Notes under the pieces: model-generated
What the model saw: only the letters and a program-made list of their open reading frames with translations
Told to the model about the DNA's origin: nothing
The model's database searches: none
Translations under genes and position numbers: made by a program
From: Sphingopyxis sp.
GTDB lineage: Bacteria; Pseudomonadota; Alphaproteobacteria; Sphingomonadales; Sphingomonadaceae
Length of the DNA: 64,000 nucleotides
Assembly (NCBI GenBank): GCA_002733865.1
Contig: NVXM01000003.1
Span: forward strand, 1-64,000
Reading direction: 5' to 3'
In this document: positions 34,461 through 43,580 of the stretch, in pieces
How positions within the stretch are numbered: position 1 is the first letter of the stretch
Layout: the number at the start of each line of letters is the position of its first letter

Positions 34461-36274
34461 TCCGCCTGGGCCAGCCGTTCGACCTCTTCTGCCAGCTCAA
34501 GCCAGCGCATTTCAGCGGCCTCTTTTTCTTCGATCAGGCCCGTATTTTCTTTCGTCAATGCGTCAAACCGTTCAAAATCGCGACTATACAGGTTGGGATC
34601 AGCGAGTGTTTGTTCGATCTCCCCGATCCGCTTGTCGATCGATTCGATCCGCTCTGGCAGCAGATCATAGTCGCGCTGGTCTTTATAGCTCAGCTTCTTG
34701 CTCGGACTACTGGAGCGAGAGGCTGGACGAGGACTCGCGGAGGCAGGTTTGGATGCGTTCTTCTGGTCAGAATCGTCCTGCTTGCGCTTGGCTTCCCATT
34801 CTGCGTAACCGCCGGCGATCACATCGACTTTACCGCTGCCATCGAGGCCAAGGGTGACGGTCACAGTGCGGTCCAGAAAGTCACGGTCATGGCTGACCAG
34901 CAGCACTGTGCCTTCATAATCGGCAATGACTTCCTGCAGCAAATCAAGCGTTTCAAGATCCAGGTCGTTGGTCGGTTCGTCGAGCACGAGCAGGTTGGAC
35001 ATGCGAGCAAATTCGCGCGCCAGTAGAAGTCTCGATTGCTCGCCGCCTGACAAGGTGCCGACCCTTGCGTCGATCAGACTGGGCGCAAACAGAAATTCCT
35101 TCAGATAGCCTTGCACATGTTTTTTGGTGCCGCGGACATCAATCCAGTCGCTACCGTCTGCCAGTACGTCGCGAACCCGTTTGTCCGGTGTCAGCAGGCT
35201 CCGTTGCTGGTCGATGAAAACGCCATTGAGCGTCTTGGCGAGCGCAACACTGCCGGTGTCTGGCTCGAGCTCCCCGGTCAGCATTTTCAGCAAGGTGGTT
35301 TTGCCCGCGCCATTGGCTCCGACGATCCCGATCCGGTCGCCACGCTGGATCCGTAAAGAGAAATCGCGGATGATGACGCGTTTGTCGTCGCCTTCGCCGA
35401 ATGACTTCGATATATTGGTCGCGGTGATAACCGATTTGGTTCGACTGTCATCGCTTTCGGCTTGCAGCTTGGCAGCACCGGCCGGGCCGATCATTGCCGC
35501 GCGCTGTGCCCGCATTTCCCACAGCTTTTCAAGCCGTCCCTGATTGCGCTTGCGCCGGGCAGTGACGCCGCGTTCCAACCAGTGGGCCTCCAGCTTCAGC
35601 TTGGCGTCGAGCCGCTCCGCCGAGCGCGCCTCGTCGGCGTAAATCTTTTCCATCCAGGCATCATAGCCGCCAAACCCCACTTCCAGCCGCCGGATCGTTC
35701 CGCGGTCCAGCCATAAGGTCTGTTTGGTCAATCGGGTCAGAAAAGTACGGTCATGCGAGATCGTTATAAATGCGCCCTTATATCGCCCCAGCCATTCTTC
35801 CAGCCAGTCGATCGCACCGAGATCCAGATGGTTTGTCGGTTCGTCCAGCAACAATAAATCTGGCTCCGAAGCGAGAGCCCGACACAGCGCGGCGCGCCGT
35901 TTTTCGCCGCCGCTCGCCTTGTCCGCGCGGGTTGAAAGGTCGGTTCCCAACTGGTCTGCAATGGCCTCGACTTCATGCAAAGCGGGGCCCATCTCGCCGG
36001 AAACGGCAAAATCGCGCAATGTTGCAAATGGTGTGAAATCCGGCTCCTGTTCCAGCATCACGATATTAACGCCCGGCTGGATGACTCTCTTGCCTTTGTC
36101 GGATTCAATTTCGTCGGTAATCAGCCGCAACAACGTTGTCTTACCGGCTCCGTTGCGGCCAATGAGTGCCAGCCGGTCGCGTGGACCAACATGCAAGTCG
36201 AGATCGCGGAACAGCCATCCTTCCCCCTGGTGGAGTGAGAGATTCTCATAGGAAAAAATCGGGGGCTGTGACAT
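34457..36274 (-). CDS. uup: ABC-F family ATPase, Uup-like
   Basis: Cytoplasmic tandem ATPase of 605 aa without transmembrane segments. Two nucleotide-binding domains have Walker A GRNGAGKTTLL (near residue 38) and GANGAGKTTLL (near 320), signatures ASGGEKRR and LSGGEQSR, and Walker B LLLLDEPTNHLD and LLVLDEPTNDLD. The C-terminal 85 residues form a basic linker and coiled coil (ESIDKRIGEIEQTLADPNLY), the hallmark of Uup. ABC-F proteins act on ribosomes; Uup also affects DNA-repair phenotypes. The assignment to Uup rather than another ABC-F rests on the C-terminal coil. Confidence 0.88.
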   Translation of the reverse strand: MSQPPIFSYENLSLHQGEGWLFRDLDLHVGPRDRLALIGRNGAGKTTLLRLITDEIESDKGKRVIQPGVNIVMLEQEPDFTPFATLRDFAVSGEMGPALHEVEAIADQLGTDLSTRADKASGGEKRRAALCRALASEPDLLLLDEPTNHLDLGAIDWLEEWLGRYKGAFITISHDRTFLTRLTKQTLWLDRGTIRRLEVGFGGYDAWMEKIYADEARSAERLDAKLKLEAHWLERGVTARRKRNQGRLEKLWEMRAQRAAMIGPAGAAKLQAESDDSRTKSVITATNISKSFGEGDDKRVIIRDFSLRIQRGDRIGIVGANGAGKTTLLKMLTGELEPDTGSVALAKTLNGVFIDQQRSLLTPDKRVRDVLADGSDWIDVRGTKKHVQGYLKEFLFAPSLIDARVGTLSGGEQSRLLLAREFARMSNLLVLDEPTNDLDLETLDLLQEVIADYEGTVLLVSHDRDFLDRTVTVTLGLDGSGKVDVIAGGYAEWEAKRKQDDSDQKNASKPASASPRPASRSSSPSKKLSYKDQRDYDLLPERIESIDKRIGEIEQTLADPNLYSRDFERFDALTKENTGLIEEKEAAEMRWLELAEEVERLAQAD

Positions 36275-36402
36275 CGTTACCGGGCGTTAGGGGCAAGCGG
36301 GCTCTGGCTCAAGCCTTCTCTTGTGAACAAAGATCATTGACGTGCTGGGGCAGATGGGATTGGTAGGGCTCAGCTTGACAATTTTGGCGACGGGAGCGGA
36401 CT

Positions 36403-37260
36403 GTGCGTATCGTGTATCTGAACGGCGATTATATTTCCAAGTCCGCCGCAAAAATCTCCATATATGACCGCGGCGTGTTATTTTCAGATGCCGTCTACGA
36501 AGTGATTTCGGTCATCGACGGTCAGCTCATCGATATGGAGCGCCATATTACCCGTCTGGAACGGTCGCTTGGAGAGCTTTCGATCAATGCCTACGCTGAA
36601 TGGTCAGCGATTGCTCAAAAACTGGTGGCCGACAACGGCGTGCAGGAAGGTGTGATCTATCTTCAGGTATCGCGCGGGGTCATGCATGAGCGGGACTATC
36701 GCTGGCCGGCGCCAGACACGGCTCCGACCATATTTGCTTTCGCTCAACAACGAACTCTGATCGAAAATCCGATGGCGGCACGCGGGATGCGGATCATCAG
36801 CCGGCCGGATCTGCGATGGCAACGCTGCGATATCAAAACCACCCAATTGCTTTATGCTTCACTGATGAAAATGGAGGCAGAAGCTGCAGGTGTCGATGAT
36901 GTCTGGATGACAAGGGACGATCTTGTGACCGAGGGTACGTCGCAAAATGCACATATCATAAGTCAGGAGGGCGTGCTGATCTCGCACCAGCTCGACCGCA
37001 GGATATTGCCTGGCGTGACCCGGATCGAAATGCTCGCTCAGGCAAAAGCAATGGGACTGACGGTAGAGGAGCGGCCTTTTTCCATCGATGAGGCAAAGCA
37101 GGCAGCCGAAGCGTCCATTTCCTCATCAACCCTTCTGATCATGCCGGTCGTCGAGATTGATGGCCACAGGATTGGCGATGGGCGGCCCGGAGAAAAGACT
37201 GGCAAGATTCGACAGAGCTATTTAGCTGCCGTTCAGACAGCAGTGCCTATAACAAATTGA
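36403..37260 (+). CDS. dat: D-amino-acid aminotransferase (class IV, PLP)
   Basis: Class IV aminotransferase of 285 aa. The start resembles D-alanine aminotransferase (VYLNGDYISKSAAKISIYDR, GVLFSDAVYEV). The PLP Lys is probably Lys145 in CDIKTTQLLYAS, and the C-terminal cofactor-phosphate region is LVTEGTSQNAHII. It interconverts D-amino acids and 2-oxo acids, often supplying D-Glu or D-Ala for peptidoglycan. The start is GTG at 36403. It is divergent from uup and followed by the SIMPL gene after 16 bases. Confidence 0.88.
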   Translation: MRIVYLNGDYISKSAAKISIYDRGVLFSDAVYEVISVIDGQLIDMERHITRLERSLGELSINAYAEWSAIAQKLVADNGVQEGVIYLQVSRGVMHERDYRWPAPDTAPTIFAFAQQRTLIENPMAARGMRIISRPDLRWQRCDIKTTQLLYASLMKMEAEAAGVDDVWMTRDDLVTEGTSQNAHIISQEGVLISHQLDRRILPGVTRIEMLAQAKAMGLTVEERPFSIDEAKQAAEASISSSTLLIMPVVEIDGHRIGDGRPGEKTGKIRQSYLAAVQTAVPITN

Positions 37261-37276
37261 ATAAATGGAAAATATT

Positions 37277-37993
37277 ATGAGACTTTCAATTCTAATGGCT
37301 GGTGCAGCCCTGATTCTGGTTCCGGCAAATCTTGCGCAAGCCGCGAATGTCGAGATTGTTGCCCAAAATCCGGTGATCGAGCTTAGCGTTTCCGAACAAG
37401 TGGATAGCGCGCCTGACACCGCTACATTCAGTACCGGTGTTGAAACGAAGGCAAAAACGGCCTCTCAGGCGCTGAGTGAAAATTCCGCGCAGGCGCGAAA
37501 AGTGGTCGAGCGTCTCAAGGCGCTTGGTATCGCCGAAAAAGACATTCAGACCACCGGAATAAATCTGCGGGCGGATTATGACTATGATCAGGAAAGCCGC
37601 AAAAATAATTTCGTTGGCTATGTCGTTTCAAACCAGGTTTCGGCGACGGTTCACGACATTTCAAAGCTGGGCAAAATTCTTGACGCGATCGTCAGCAGCG
37701 GCGCGACCAATTTAAATGGCCCGTCTTTTTCGATCAGCGATGACAGTAAGTTGAAGGACGTGGCGCGGGAGCGCGCGCTGGCCAGTGCCAAAGCGCGGGC
37801 GATGAGCTACGCGCGATCCGAAGGATATACCGGTGTTCGGGTGCTCTCGATTAGCGAAGGCATCTCAAATCAGTCAGAGGCACCGATGATGAGGGGAAAA
37901 GTCATGGCCGAGGCGAGCGCATCCCCTCCCGTTGAGCCTGGCCAGGTGGGTACCGTCGTTTCGTTGAACATTACCTTTGAAATGACTCGCTGA
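37277..37993 (+). CDS. SIMPL-domain (DUF541) periplasmic protein
   Basis: Exported protein of 238 aa with a signal peptide (MRLSILMAGAALILVPANLAQAA) cleaved after about residue 22. The SIMPL/DUF541 domain follows: ATFSTGVETKAKTASQALSE, YVVSNQVSATVHDISKLGKI and RALASAKARAMSYARSEGY. Family members such as YggE counter oxidative stress in ways not fully defined. Two ATGs are possible; 37277 is chosen because it starts the signal peptide cleanly and a GGA lies upstream, while the ATG at 37265 has none. A GC hairpin (38001-38020) follows the stop. Confidence 0.88.
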   Translation: MRLSILMAGAALILVPANLAQAANVEIVAQNPVIELSVSEQVDSAPDTATFSTGVETKAKTASQALSENSAQARKVVERLKALGIAEKDIQTTGINLRADYDYDQESRKNNFVGYVVSNQVSATVHDISKLGKILDAIVSSGATNLNGPSFSISDDSKLKDVARERALASAKARAMSYARSEGYTGVRVLSISEGISNQSEAPMMRGKVMAEASASPPVEPGQVGTVVSLNITFEMTR

Positions 37994-38061
37994 TAGAATC
38001 GGCGGGAGCCTTATCCCGCCATTCACCTCATGTTAAAACCGCAGAGTTTAGAGAAGCGATC

Positions 38062-38370
38062 ATGCTGAAGAAATTCATCTTTTCCTGTCTTCTCTCGCTC
38101 TGCGGTATTGCGCTGCTGCCACAAACGGCATCGGCCAAGGATCGTCGTGGCGAGCAGGATGAGGCTCGCGCCCAGATGATGGCCGGCAAAGTGAAATCAA
38201 TCCGCTCGATTGAGAACAGCGTTTTGCCGAGGATGGCGGACAGCGAATATATCGGCCCCGAATTTGATCCTGCCGCTCAGGTCTATCGCCTGAAATTTAT
38301 CCGCGATGGACGCGTGATATTCGTCGATGTAGATGGCAGAACAGGGTCGATTTTGCGCCAGACCCGCTGA
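38062..38370 (+). CDS. Periplasmic PepSY-like small protein
   Basis: Secreted protein of 102 aa with a signal peptide ending in TASA (residues about 1-25). A PepSY-like unit follows (KVKSIRSIENSVLPRMADSE then YRLKFIRDGRVIFVDVDGRT ending TGSILRQ). It is encoded about 100 bases before an OmpR-type two-component system, an arrangement often seen for PepSY modulators of sensor kinases. The role as a sensor accessory is inferred. Confidence 0.8.
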   Translation: MLKKFIFSCLLSLCGIALLPQTASAKDRRGEQDEARAQMMAGKVKSIRSIENSVLPRMADSEYIGPEFDPAAQVYRLKFIRDGRVIFVDVDGRTGSILRQTR

Positions 38371-38467
38371 GCGACAGCGGCGATTTCCAGATTTTCTAAA
38401 ACATTGTGCGGTTTCGGGATGGTGATATAGGCTATGCCACAGAAAAGCACTTTTTCGGAGGACAAGC

Positions 38468-39133
38468 ATGCGCGTCTTGATTGTTGAAGACGAACCCACG
38501 CTCGGACAGCAGCTCAAATCGACATTGGAGGCCAACGGCTATGCCATCGATCTGTCGACAGACGGCGAAGACGGCCATTTCATGGGATCGACAGAGGACT
38601 ATGACGCTGTCATTCTGGATCTCGGTCTGCCGGAAATCGACGGCCTGACGGTGCTGGACCGCTGGCGCAAGGAAGAGCGGAATTTTCCGGTTTTGGTGCT
38701 GACCGCCCGGGACAGCTGGTCGGATAAAGTGGCCGGACTCGATGCCGGCGCCGATGATTATCTCGCCAAGCCGTTCCAGACCGAAGAATTAATCGCCCGA
38801 TTGCGCGCGCTGATTCGCCGCGCTTCGGGCAACGCATCATCCGAACTGACCGCCGGTGCCGTGCGGCTTGATACACGGTCGGGGAAAGTCACGCTGGACG
38901 GCAGCCCGGTCAAGCTGACTGCGCAGGAATATAAGCTGCTTTCCTATCTGATGCATCACAAGGGCAAGGTTGTATCCCGGACCGAACTGATCGAACATAT
39001 CTACGATCAGGATTTTGACCGGGATTCCAACACTATAGAGGTGTTCGTGACCCGCATCCGCAAGAAACTGGGCGCCGAGGTCATTTCGACAATCAGGGGG
39101 CTTGGCTATAGTCTAGAGGATCCCGAAGCCTGA
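38468..39133 (+). CDS. OmpR/PhoP-family response regulator
   Basis: DNA-binding response regulator of 221 aa. The receiver domain has the phospho-acceptor Asp51 (AVILDLGLP) and Lys101 (DDYLAKPF). The C-terminal winged helix includes KLTAQEYKLLSYLMHHKGKV and SNTIEVFVTRIRKKLG. It resembles PhoP/QseB-type regulators. A good ribosome site (GGAGGAC) precedes the ATG. The partner histidine kinase is next, and a PepSY-like protein is encoded upstream. Confidence 0.93.
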   Translation: MRVLIVEDEPTLGQQLKSTLEANGYAIDLSTDGEDGHFMGSTEDYDAVILDLGLPEIDGLTVLDRWRKEERNFPVLVLTARDSWSDKVAGLDAGADDYLAKPFQTEELIARLRALIRRASGNASSELTAGAVRLDTRSGKVTLDGSPVKLTAQEYKLLSYLMHHKGKVVSRTELIEHIYDQDFDRDSNTIEVFVTRIRKKLGAEVISTIRGLGYSLEDPEA

Positions 39134-39228
39134 ATGAATCCCGTCCGATAGATAGTCCAGTCGATGAAAAGGCAGCAACACCCCACTCCCGGCTAGGCAC
39201 CCAGACCACTGGCTCGCTGGGCCGGAGA

Positions 39229-40548
39229 ATGACCGGTATTGCTGCTGTCTGGATTGTCGTCTTGCTATTTGGCGGCGGCCTCGCTCTGGACCGTGTTCTG
39301 AACGACGCGGTGACCCGCAATTTCGACAATCAGCTGGAATATGTACTGACGGCGATGATCGCCTCCGCCGAGATCGGTCCGGATGGAGAGGTTTTTTTGA
39401 ACCGTCCTCTGGGAGACCAGCGCTTTCTAGAGCCGAACAGCGGCCTCTACTGGCAGATCAGCGGCGCAGGCCATGATGACTTTCCGTCCCGCTCGCTCTG
39501 GGACCGTACGCTGCAATCGAATATCAGTCATGACGACCGCGAAACCCATATATATGACAGCGACCAGTTTCCGGACGAACCGTTGCGGATGCTGGAGCGC
39601 AGTATCATCCTCCCGGATTCCGATACAAAGTGGCTGTTCCAGGTCGGGCAAAGCCGCGACGGGCTGGATGCCCAGATTGCCAATATCCGTTCCATACTGG
39701 TCAACAGCTTCCTGATCCTGGCGCTTGGGCTGATCGGGATGGCGGCGCTACAAACGCTCTATGGCCTTTGGCCGCTGCGCAAGATCCGCATTGCCATTGC
39801 GGCCATGCGGACTGGCCAGCAGCGCCGGGTGGTGGAGCCGATGCCGATCGAGGTGACGCCGATGGTCGACGAACTGAATGCATTGCTCGATCACAACGAG
39901 AGACAGGCAGAGGAGGCGCGGCGTCACGCCGGTAATCTCGCCCATGCTTTGAAAACGCCGCTGACCGTTATAATGAACAGCGCCACGGCGAAAGCCGATG
40001 ATCTGGCTGATACGGTGATTCGCGAAGCGGGTGTCATGCGGCGGCAGGTTGATCACCATCTCGCTCGCGCCCGGGCGGTCGGCAGGCGAGGTCAAGTGCA
40101 CAGCAGGGCAAAGGTCTGGCAAAGCCTGCAAGCTGTCGAACGCGCGGTGGGCCGACTCTATCCCCATGTCCGGATCGATATTGACGGTGACAAGGAAGCC
40201 GTCGCCTCTGTTGAGCGTCAGGATCTGGATGAAATGATCGGCAACCTCGTCGAAAATGCCGCCAAATATGGCGGCGGCAGTGTGTTTATCACCGTCGAAA
40301 GCGATGACGCATTCGTCGAACTGCAGATCGAAGACGATGGTCGCGGCATTCCGGAAAAAGACCGGCAGCGGATATTTGATCGCGGAGCCCGGCTCGATAG
40401 CGGCAAGCCGGGGACGGGGCTCGGACTGGCGATTGTCCGGGATGTTGCGGAAATCTATGATGGCTCGGTATCGCTGGAAGAAAGCGAAGATCTGGGCGGC
40501 CTGCTGGTGCGATTGCGGCTACCAAAGGCGGAAGCGCAAATTGTCTAA
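39229..40548 (+). CDS. Sensor histidine kinase
   Basis: Membrane sensor kinase of 439 aa. The first transmembrane helix is at the very N-terminus (IAAVWIVVLLFGGGLAL) and the periplasmic domain runs to about residue 155. A second helix (SFLILALGLIGMAALQTLYG) and HAMP region follow, then H-box His239 (GNLAHALKTPLTV), N-box (DEMIGNLVENAAKYG), G1 (DDGRGIPEKD) and G2 (GTGLGLAIVRDV). The reading frame stays open for about 100 bases upstream of 39229 without an ATG, GTG or TTG, and the ATG sits abnormally close to the first helix, so the true start is uncertain. It partners the preceding regulator. Confidence 0.92.
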   Translation: MTGIAAVWIVVLLFGGGLALDRVLNDAVTRNFDNQLEYVLTAMIASAEIGPDGEVFLNRPLGDQRFLEPNSGLYWQISGAGHDDFPSRSLWDRTLQSNISHDDRETHIYDSDQFPDEPLRMLERSIILPDSDTKWLFQVGQSRDGLDAQIANIRSILVNSFLILALGLIGMAALQTLYGLWPLRKIRIAIAAMRTGQQRRVVEPMPIEVTPMVDELNALLDHNERQAEEARRHAGNLAHALKTPLTVIMNSATAKADDLADTVIREAGVMRRQVDHHLARARAVGRRGQVHSRAKVWQSLQAVERAVGRLYPHVRIDIDGDKEAVASVERQDLDEMIGNLVENAAKYGGGSVFITVESDDAFVELQIEDDGRGIPEKDRQRIFDRGARLDSGKPGTGLGLAIVRDVAEIYDGSVSLEESEDLGGLLVRLRLPKAEAQIV

Positions 40549-40583
40549 TTTCCTCTCCTGACAGCGCCGGAGAATCGATCGTC

Positions 40584-41771
40584 ATGCTTGGCAAACTTAA
40601 TATAGCGATAACCGGCTGCGGACCCGGCGGATTGGCCACAGCTCTGTTTCTCAAACGCCAAGGTCATGCGGTAACGGTGTTCGAACGGTTCGCAAAACCG
40701 CTGCCAGTGGGGTCTGGATTGCTGATCCAGCCTTCGGGGCAGGCGATACTCGATATGTTGGGATTGCTGGACCGCATAAAATCATTGGCCAGCCCGGTGC
40801 GACAGCTTCACGGTATCTCCGTACAACATAATTTTCGCGCTCTCGACATGCACTATTCAAATACAGGCCAAGGGACAGCTGCATTGGGAATCCACCGCGC
40901 CAGCCTGTTTTCCGTTCTGCTGCAAGCGGTTGAGGCCGCTTCTGTTCCGATTGTGGTCAATAGCAATCTGGTCGGCGTTCAAGAGAGCGAAAATCTTATT
41001 ACACCGGTCTTCGAAACGGGAACGTCCGATATGTCTTTCGATCTCCTGATCGATGCAAGCGGAGCGCGAAGTCCGATGGCTTCAGGCAAGGCAATGCGGC
41101 TTAGCTATGGAGCTTTTTGGGCGACGGTCGATATGCCGCTCGAGCATGCGCTGATACCGGACGCTCTGGATCAAAGATATTATCGGGCCAGTCAAATGGC
41201 GGGCATCATGCCGATCGGTTTGAACCCGGCATCCGGTAATCCCGGTGCTGCAATTTTCTGGTCGGAAAAGCCGGAAAATCTTGAGAGCATAATCGAATCG
41301 GGCATTCACCAGTTCCGGAGAAACTATTGCGATCTCTGGCCGGAAGCGGAACCCTTCGTTTCGCAGCTAACATGTATGGAAGACTTGAGCCTCGCCGTTT
41401 ACCACCACCGAACGGACGGGCCGTCTTCATCGACTGGTCGCTTGATCCGGGTCGGAGACAGTCGGCACTGCACGAGCCCTCAACTCGGACAAGGGGCCAA
41501 TATGGCGCTGATAGACGCGGCGGCTTTGGCGATGGCATTGGAACAGTCTGGTTCGCTGTTGGAAGCGAGCAAAAAATACCGCCAGACACGCCTGTCGCAT
41601 ATTCGACTATATCAGGCCCTCAGCGTGGTTTTTACACCGCTTTATCAGTCGGACAGCGTAATCAAACCCTGGATCAGGGATATCATCATTCATCATTTTG
41701 CGAGATTACCGCTGATCCGCAGCCTGATTGCCAGGACGGTTTCTGGCAAGCTCGGTCTGACGATCCGATAA
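40584..41771 (+). CDS. FAD-dependent monooxygenase (PHBH-like fold)
   Basis: Flavoprotein hydroxylase-like protein of 395 aa. The N-terminal FAD motif is NIAITGCGPGGLATALFL with Cys inside the Gly-rich loop. The second FAD-binding segment is LIRVGDSRHCTSPQLGQGANMALID, where GDSRH replaces the usual GDAAH. It belongs to the group with UbiH, salicylate and kynurenine hydroxylases; the substrate cannot be told. It follows the sensor kinase by 36 bases on the same strand and may be read with it. Confidence 0.82.
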   Translation: MLGKLNIAITGCGPGGLATALFLKRQGHAVTVFERFAKPLPVGSGLLIQPSGQAILDMLGLLDRIKSLASPVRQLHGISVQHNFRALDMHYSNTGQGTAALGIHRASLFSVLLQAVEAASVPIVVNSNLVGVQESENLITPVFETGTSDMSFDLLIDASGARSPMASGKAMRLSYGAFWATVDMPLEHALIPDALDQRYYRASQMAGIMPIGLNPASGNPGAAIFWSEKPENLESIIESGIHQFRRNYCDLWPEAEPFVSQLTCMEDLSLAVYHHRTDGPSSSTGRLIRVGDSRHCTSPQLGQGANMALIDAAALAMALEQSGSLLEASKKYRQTRLSHIRLYQALSVVFTPLYQSDSVIKPWIRDIIIHHFARLPLIRSLIARTVSGKLGLTIR

Positions 41772-41783
41772 TGGCCCTATAAA

Positions 41784-42065
41784 CTAGCTTTGTTCACGGA
41801 TCCGTTCGTGGTGTCGAATCACTTCATCGATGATGAAGCGCAGGAATTTCTCGGAAAACTCGGGATCCAGATTGGCATCGCTGGCAAGCTGGCGCAAGCG
41901 GGCGATCTGCTCCTTTTCACGCGCACCATCAGCCGGCGGTAGGCTGTTCTTCGCCTTATATTCGCCAACCGCTTGGGTGACCTTGAATCGCTCGGCCAGC
42001 ATGAACACCAACGCGGCGTCAATATTGTTGATGCTTTCGCGATATTGTTTCAGCTTTTCGTCCAT
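41784..42065 (-). CDS. Chorismate mutase, AroQ type
   Basis: Monofunctional chorismate mutase of 93 aa, which turns chorismate into prephenate for Phe/Tyr synthesis. It has the three-helix AroQ pattern: YRESINNIDAALVFMLAERF, KVTQAVGEYKAKNSLPPADG (active-site Lys/Arg) and FLRFIIDEVIRHHERIR. The start at 42065 (MDEKLKQ) is preferred to a 14-residue extension on family length. It is divergent from the polyprenyl diphosphate synthase gene; the 116-base gap should hold both promoters. Confidence 0.9.
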   Translation of the reverse strand: MDEKLKQYRESINNIDAALVFMLAERFKVTQAVGEYKAKNSLPPADGAREKEQIARLRQLASDANLDPEFSEKFLRFIIDEVIRHHERIREQS

Positions 42066-42181
42066 GATGTGTCGCCCGATTTCCGCCCGCCAGTAAATTT
42101 TGCCCACTTACGCGGTCTGCAAGCTCCAGGGGCCTTATTTCACTTGCCTTATCCCTAGTGAATTGCCACATCCGGTGCAAC

Positions 42182-43195
42182 ATGTCAGCAACGATCCATC
42201 ATCTCGGACGCGACACCGCGCCTTCACTTGAACCCATCATATCGCTGGTCGCCAGCGATATGAATCAGGTTAACAGTGTGATTCTGGATCGGATGCAATC
42301 CGAAATTCCCCTGATCCCGGAACTTGCCGGACATCTGATCGCCGGTGGCGGCAAGCGCATGCGGCCGATGCTGACGTTGGCCGCAGCAAAGCTGATTGGA
42401 TATCCGGGGGACCGCCATTTCAAATTGGCCGCTGCCGTCGAGTTTATTCATACCGCGACCCTGTTGCACGATGATGTGGTTGATGGTTCGGATTTGCGGC
42501 GTGGCAAGACAGCGGCCAATCTCATCTTCGGCAACCCGGCCACTGTTCTGGTTGGCGACTTTCTGTTCAGCCGGTCATTCGAGCTGATGGTTGAGGACGG
42601 TTCGCTCAAAGTCTTGAAAATATTGTCCAATGCTTCTGCGGTGATCGCCGAAGGTGAAGTCAATCAGTTGACTGCCCAGCGCAAGATCGAGACCAGCGAA
42701 GACCGCTATCTCGATATCATTGGCGCGAAAACCGCGGCGCTGTTCGCCGCGGCGAGTCGGATATCCGCTGTCGTCGCGGAATGCGATGACGAAATCGAAC
42801 TGGCACTGGACAGCTACGGACGCAATTTGGGCATTGCATTTCAGCTCGTCGACGATGCGATCGACTATTCCTCCGATCGTGAAACGATGGGCAAGGATGC
42901 CGGTGATGATTTCCGCGAGGGGAAAGTGACCTTGCCGGTCATTTTGGCCTACGCCCGCGGTAGCGAAGAAGATCGCAAATTTTGGAAAGATGCAATTATC
43001 GGCCATAAATCGTCTGACGAAGATCTCGCACGGGCGACGGATTTGATTCGCTCGACGGAAGCGATGACGGATACGATGTCGCGGGCTCGCCACTATGGCC
43101 AGCGCTCAATCGACGCACTCGGAATTTTTCCATCCGGGAAAGCGAAAGACGCGATGACCGAAGCGGTTGAATTTGCGATTTCCCGCGCTTATTGA
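42182..43195 (+). CDS. ispB: Polyprenyl diphosphate synthase (ubiquinone side chain)
   Basis: Trans-isoprenyl diphosphate synthase of 337 aa that makes the long prenyl chain of ubiquinone. The first Asp-rich motif is LLHDDVVDGSDLRRG (near residue 95) and the second LVDDAIDYSSD (near 222); GGGKRMRPML binds the isopentenyl substrate. Length and motifs match octaprenyl/decaprenyl synthases; chain length (probably C50 in sphingomonads) is not decided by the sequence. The start at 42182 (MSATIHHLG) is preferred over an ATG eight codons earlier. A complex I subunit gene follows after 24 bases. Confidence 0.9.
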   Translation: MSATIHHLGRDTAPSLEPIISLVASDMNQVNSVILDRMQSEIPLIPELAGHLIAGGGKRMRPMLTLAAAKLIGYPGDRHFKLAAAVEFIHTATLLHDDVVDGSDLRRGKTAANLIFGNPATVLVGDFLFSRSFELMVEDGSLKVLKILSNASAVIAEGEVNQLTAQRKIETSEDRYLDIIGAKTAALFAAASRISAVVAECDDEIELALDSYGRNLGIAFQLVDDAIDYSSDRETMGKDAGDDFREGKVTLPVILAYARGSEEDRKFWKDAIIGHKSSDEDLARATDLIRSTEAMTDTMSRARHYGQRSIDALGIFPSGKAKDAMTEAVEFAISRAY

Positions 43196-43219
43196 CGCCG
43201 TTCACGACAGGAACAGAAA

Positions 43220-43498
43220 ATGGCCGCACGAATTTATCAAAAACCAAGAAACGCGATGCAGTCGGGCAGGGCATTGACCGATAAATGGATACTCGAATTC
43301 GAGCCGGCAGAAGCGCGCAAGCCGGATCCCCTGACCGGTTGGGCCGGTTCCGGCGATACCCAGCGCCAGGTGCGTCTGACATTCGGTTCCTGCGATGAAG
43401 CCAAGGCCTATGCCGATAAATATGCGATTGATTATGCCGTGATAGCAACGCCGCAAAAGACGTTGAAAATTCAGGCCTACGCCGACAATTTCAAATAG
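43220..43498 (+). CDS. Complex I accessory subunit, NDUFS4 family
   Basis: Protein of 92 aa with the ETC complex I conserved region: ARIYQKPRNAMQSGRALTDK, WILEFEPAEARKPDPLTGWA and LTFGSCDEAKAYADKYAIDY. NDUFS4-type subunits are peripheral complex I proteins confined to alphaproteobacteria and mitochondria, which supports the lineage assignment. It lies just downstream of ispB and apart from the nuo operon, as is usual for this accessory subunit. Confidence 0.93.
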   Translation: MAARIYQKPRNAMQSGRALTDKWILEFEPAEARKPDPLTGWAGSGDTQRQVRLTFGSCDEAKAYADKYAIDYAVIATPQKTLKIQAYADNFK

Positions 43499-43580
43499 CT
43501 GTGTTCCTGCGAAGGCAGGAGCCCGTCCACACAATATTCTCCATGCAAATTATATTGATACTGCGGTATCCCCGCTATCG

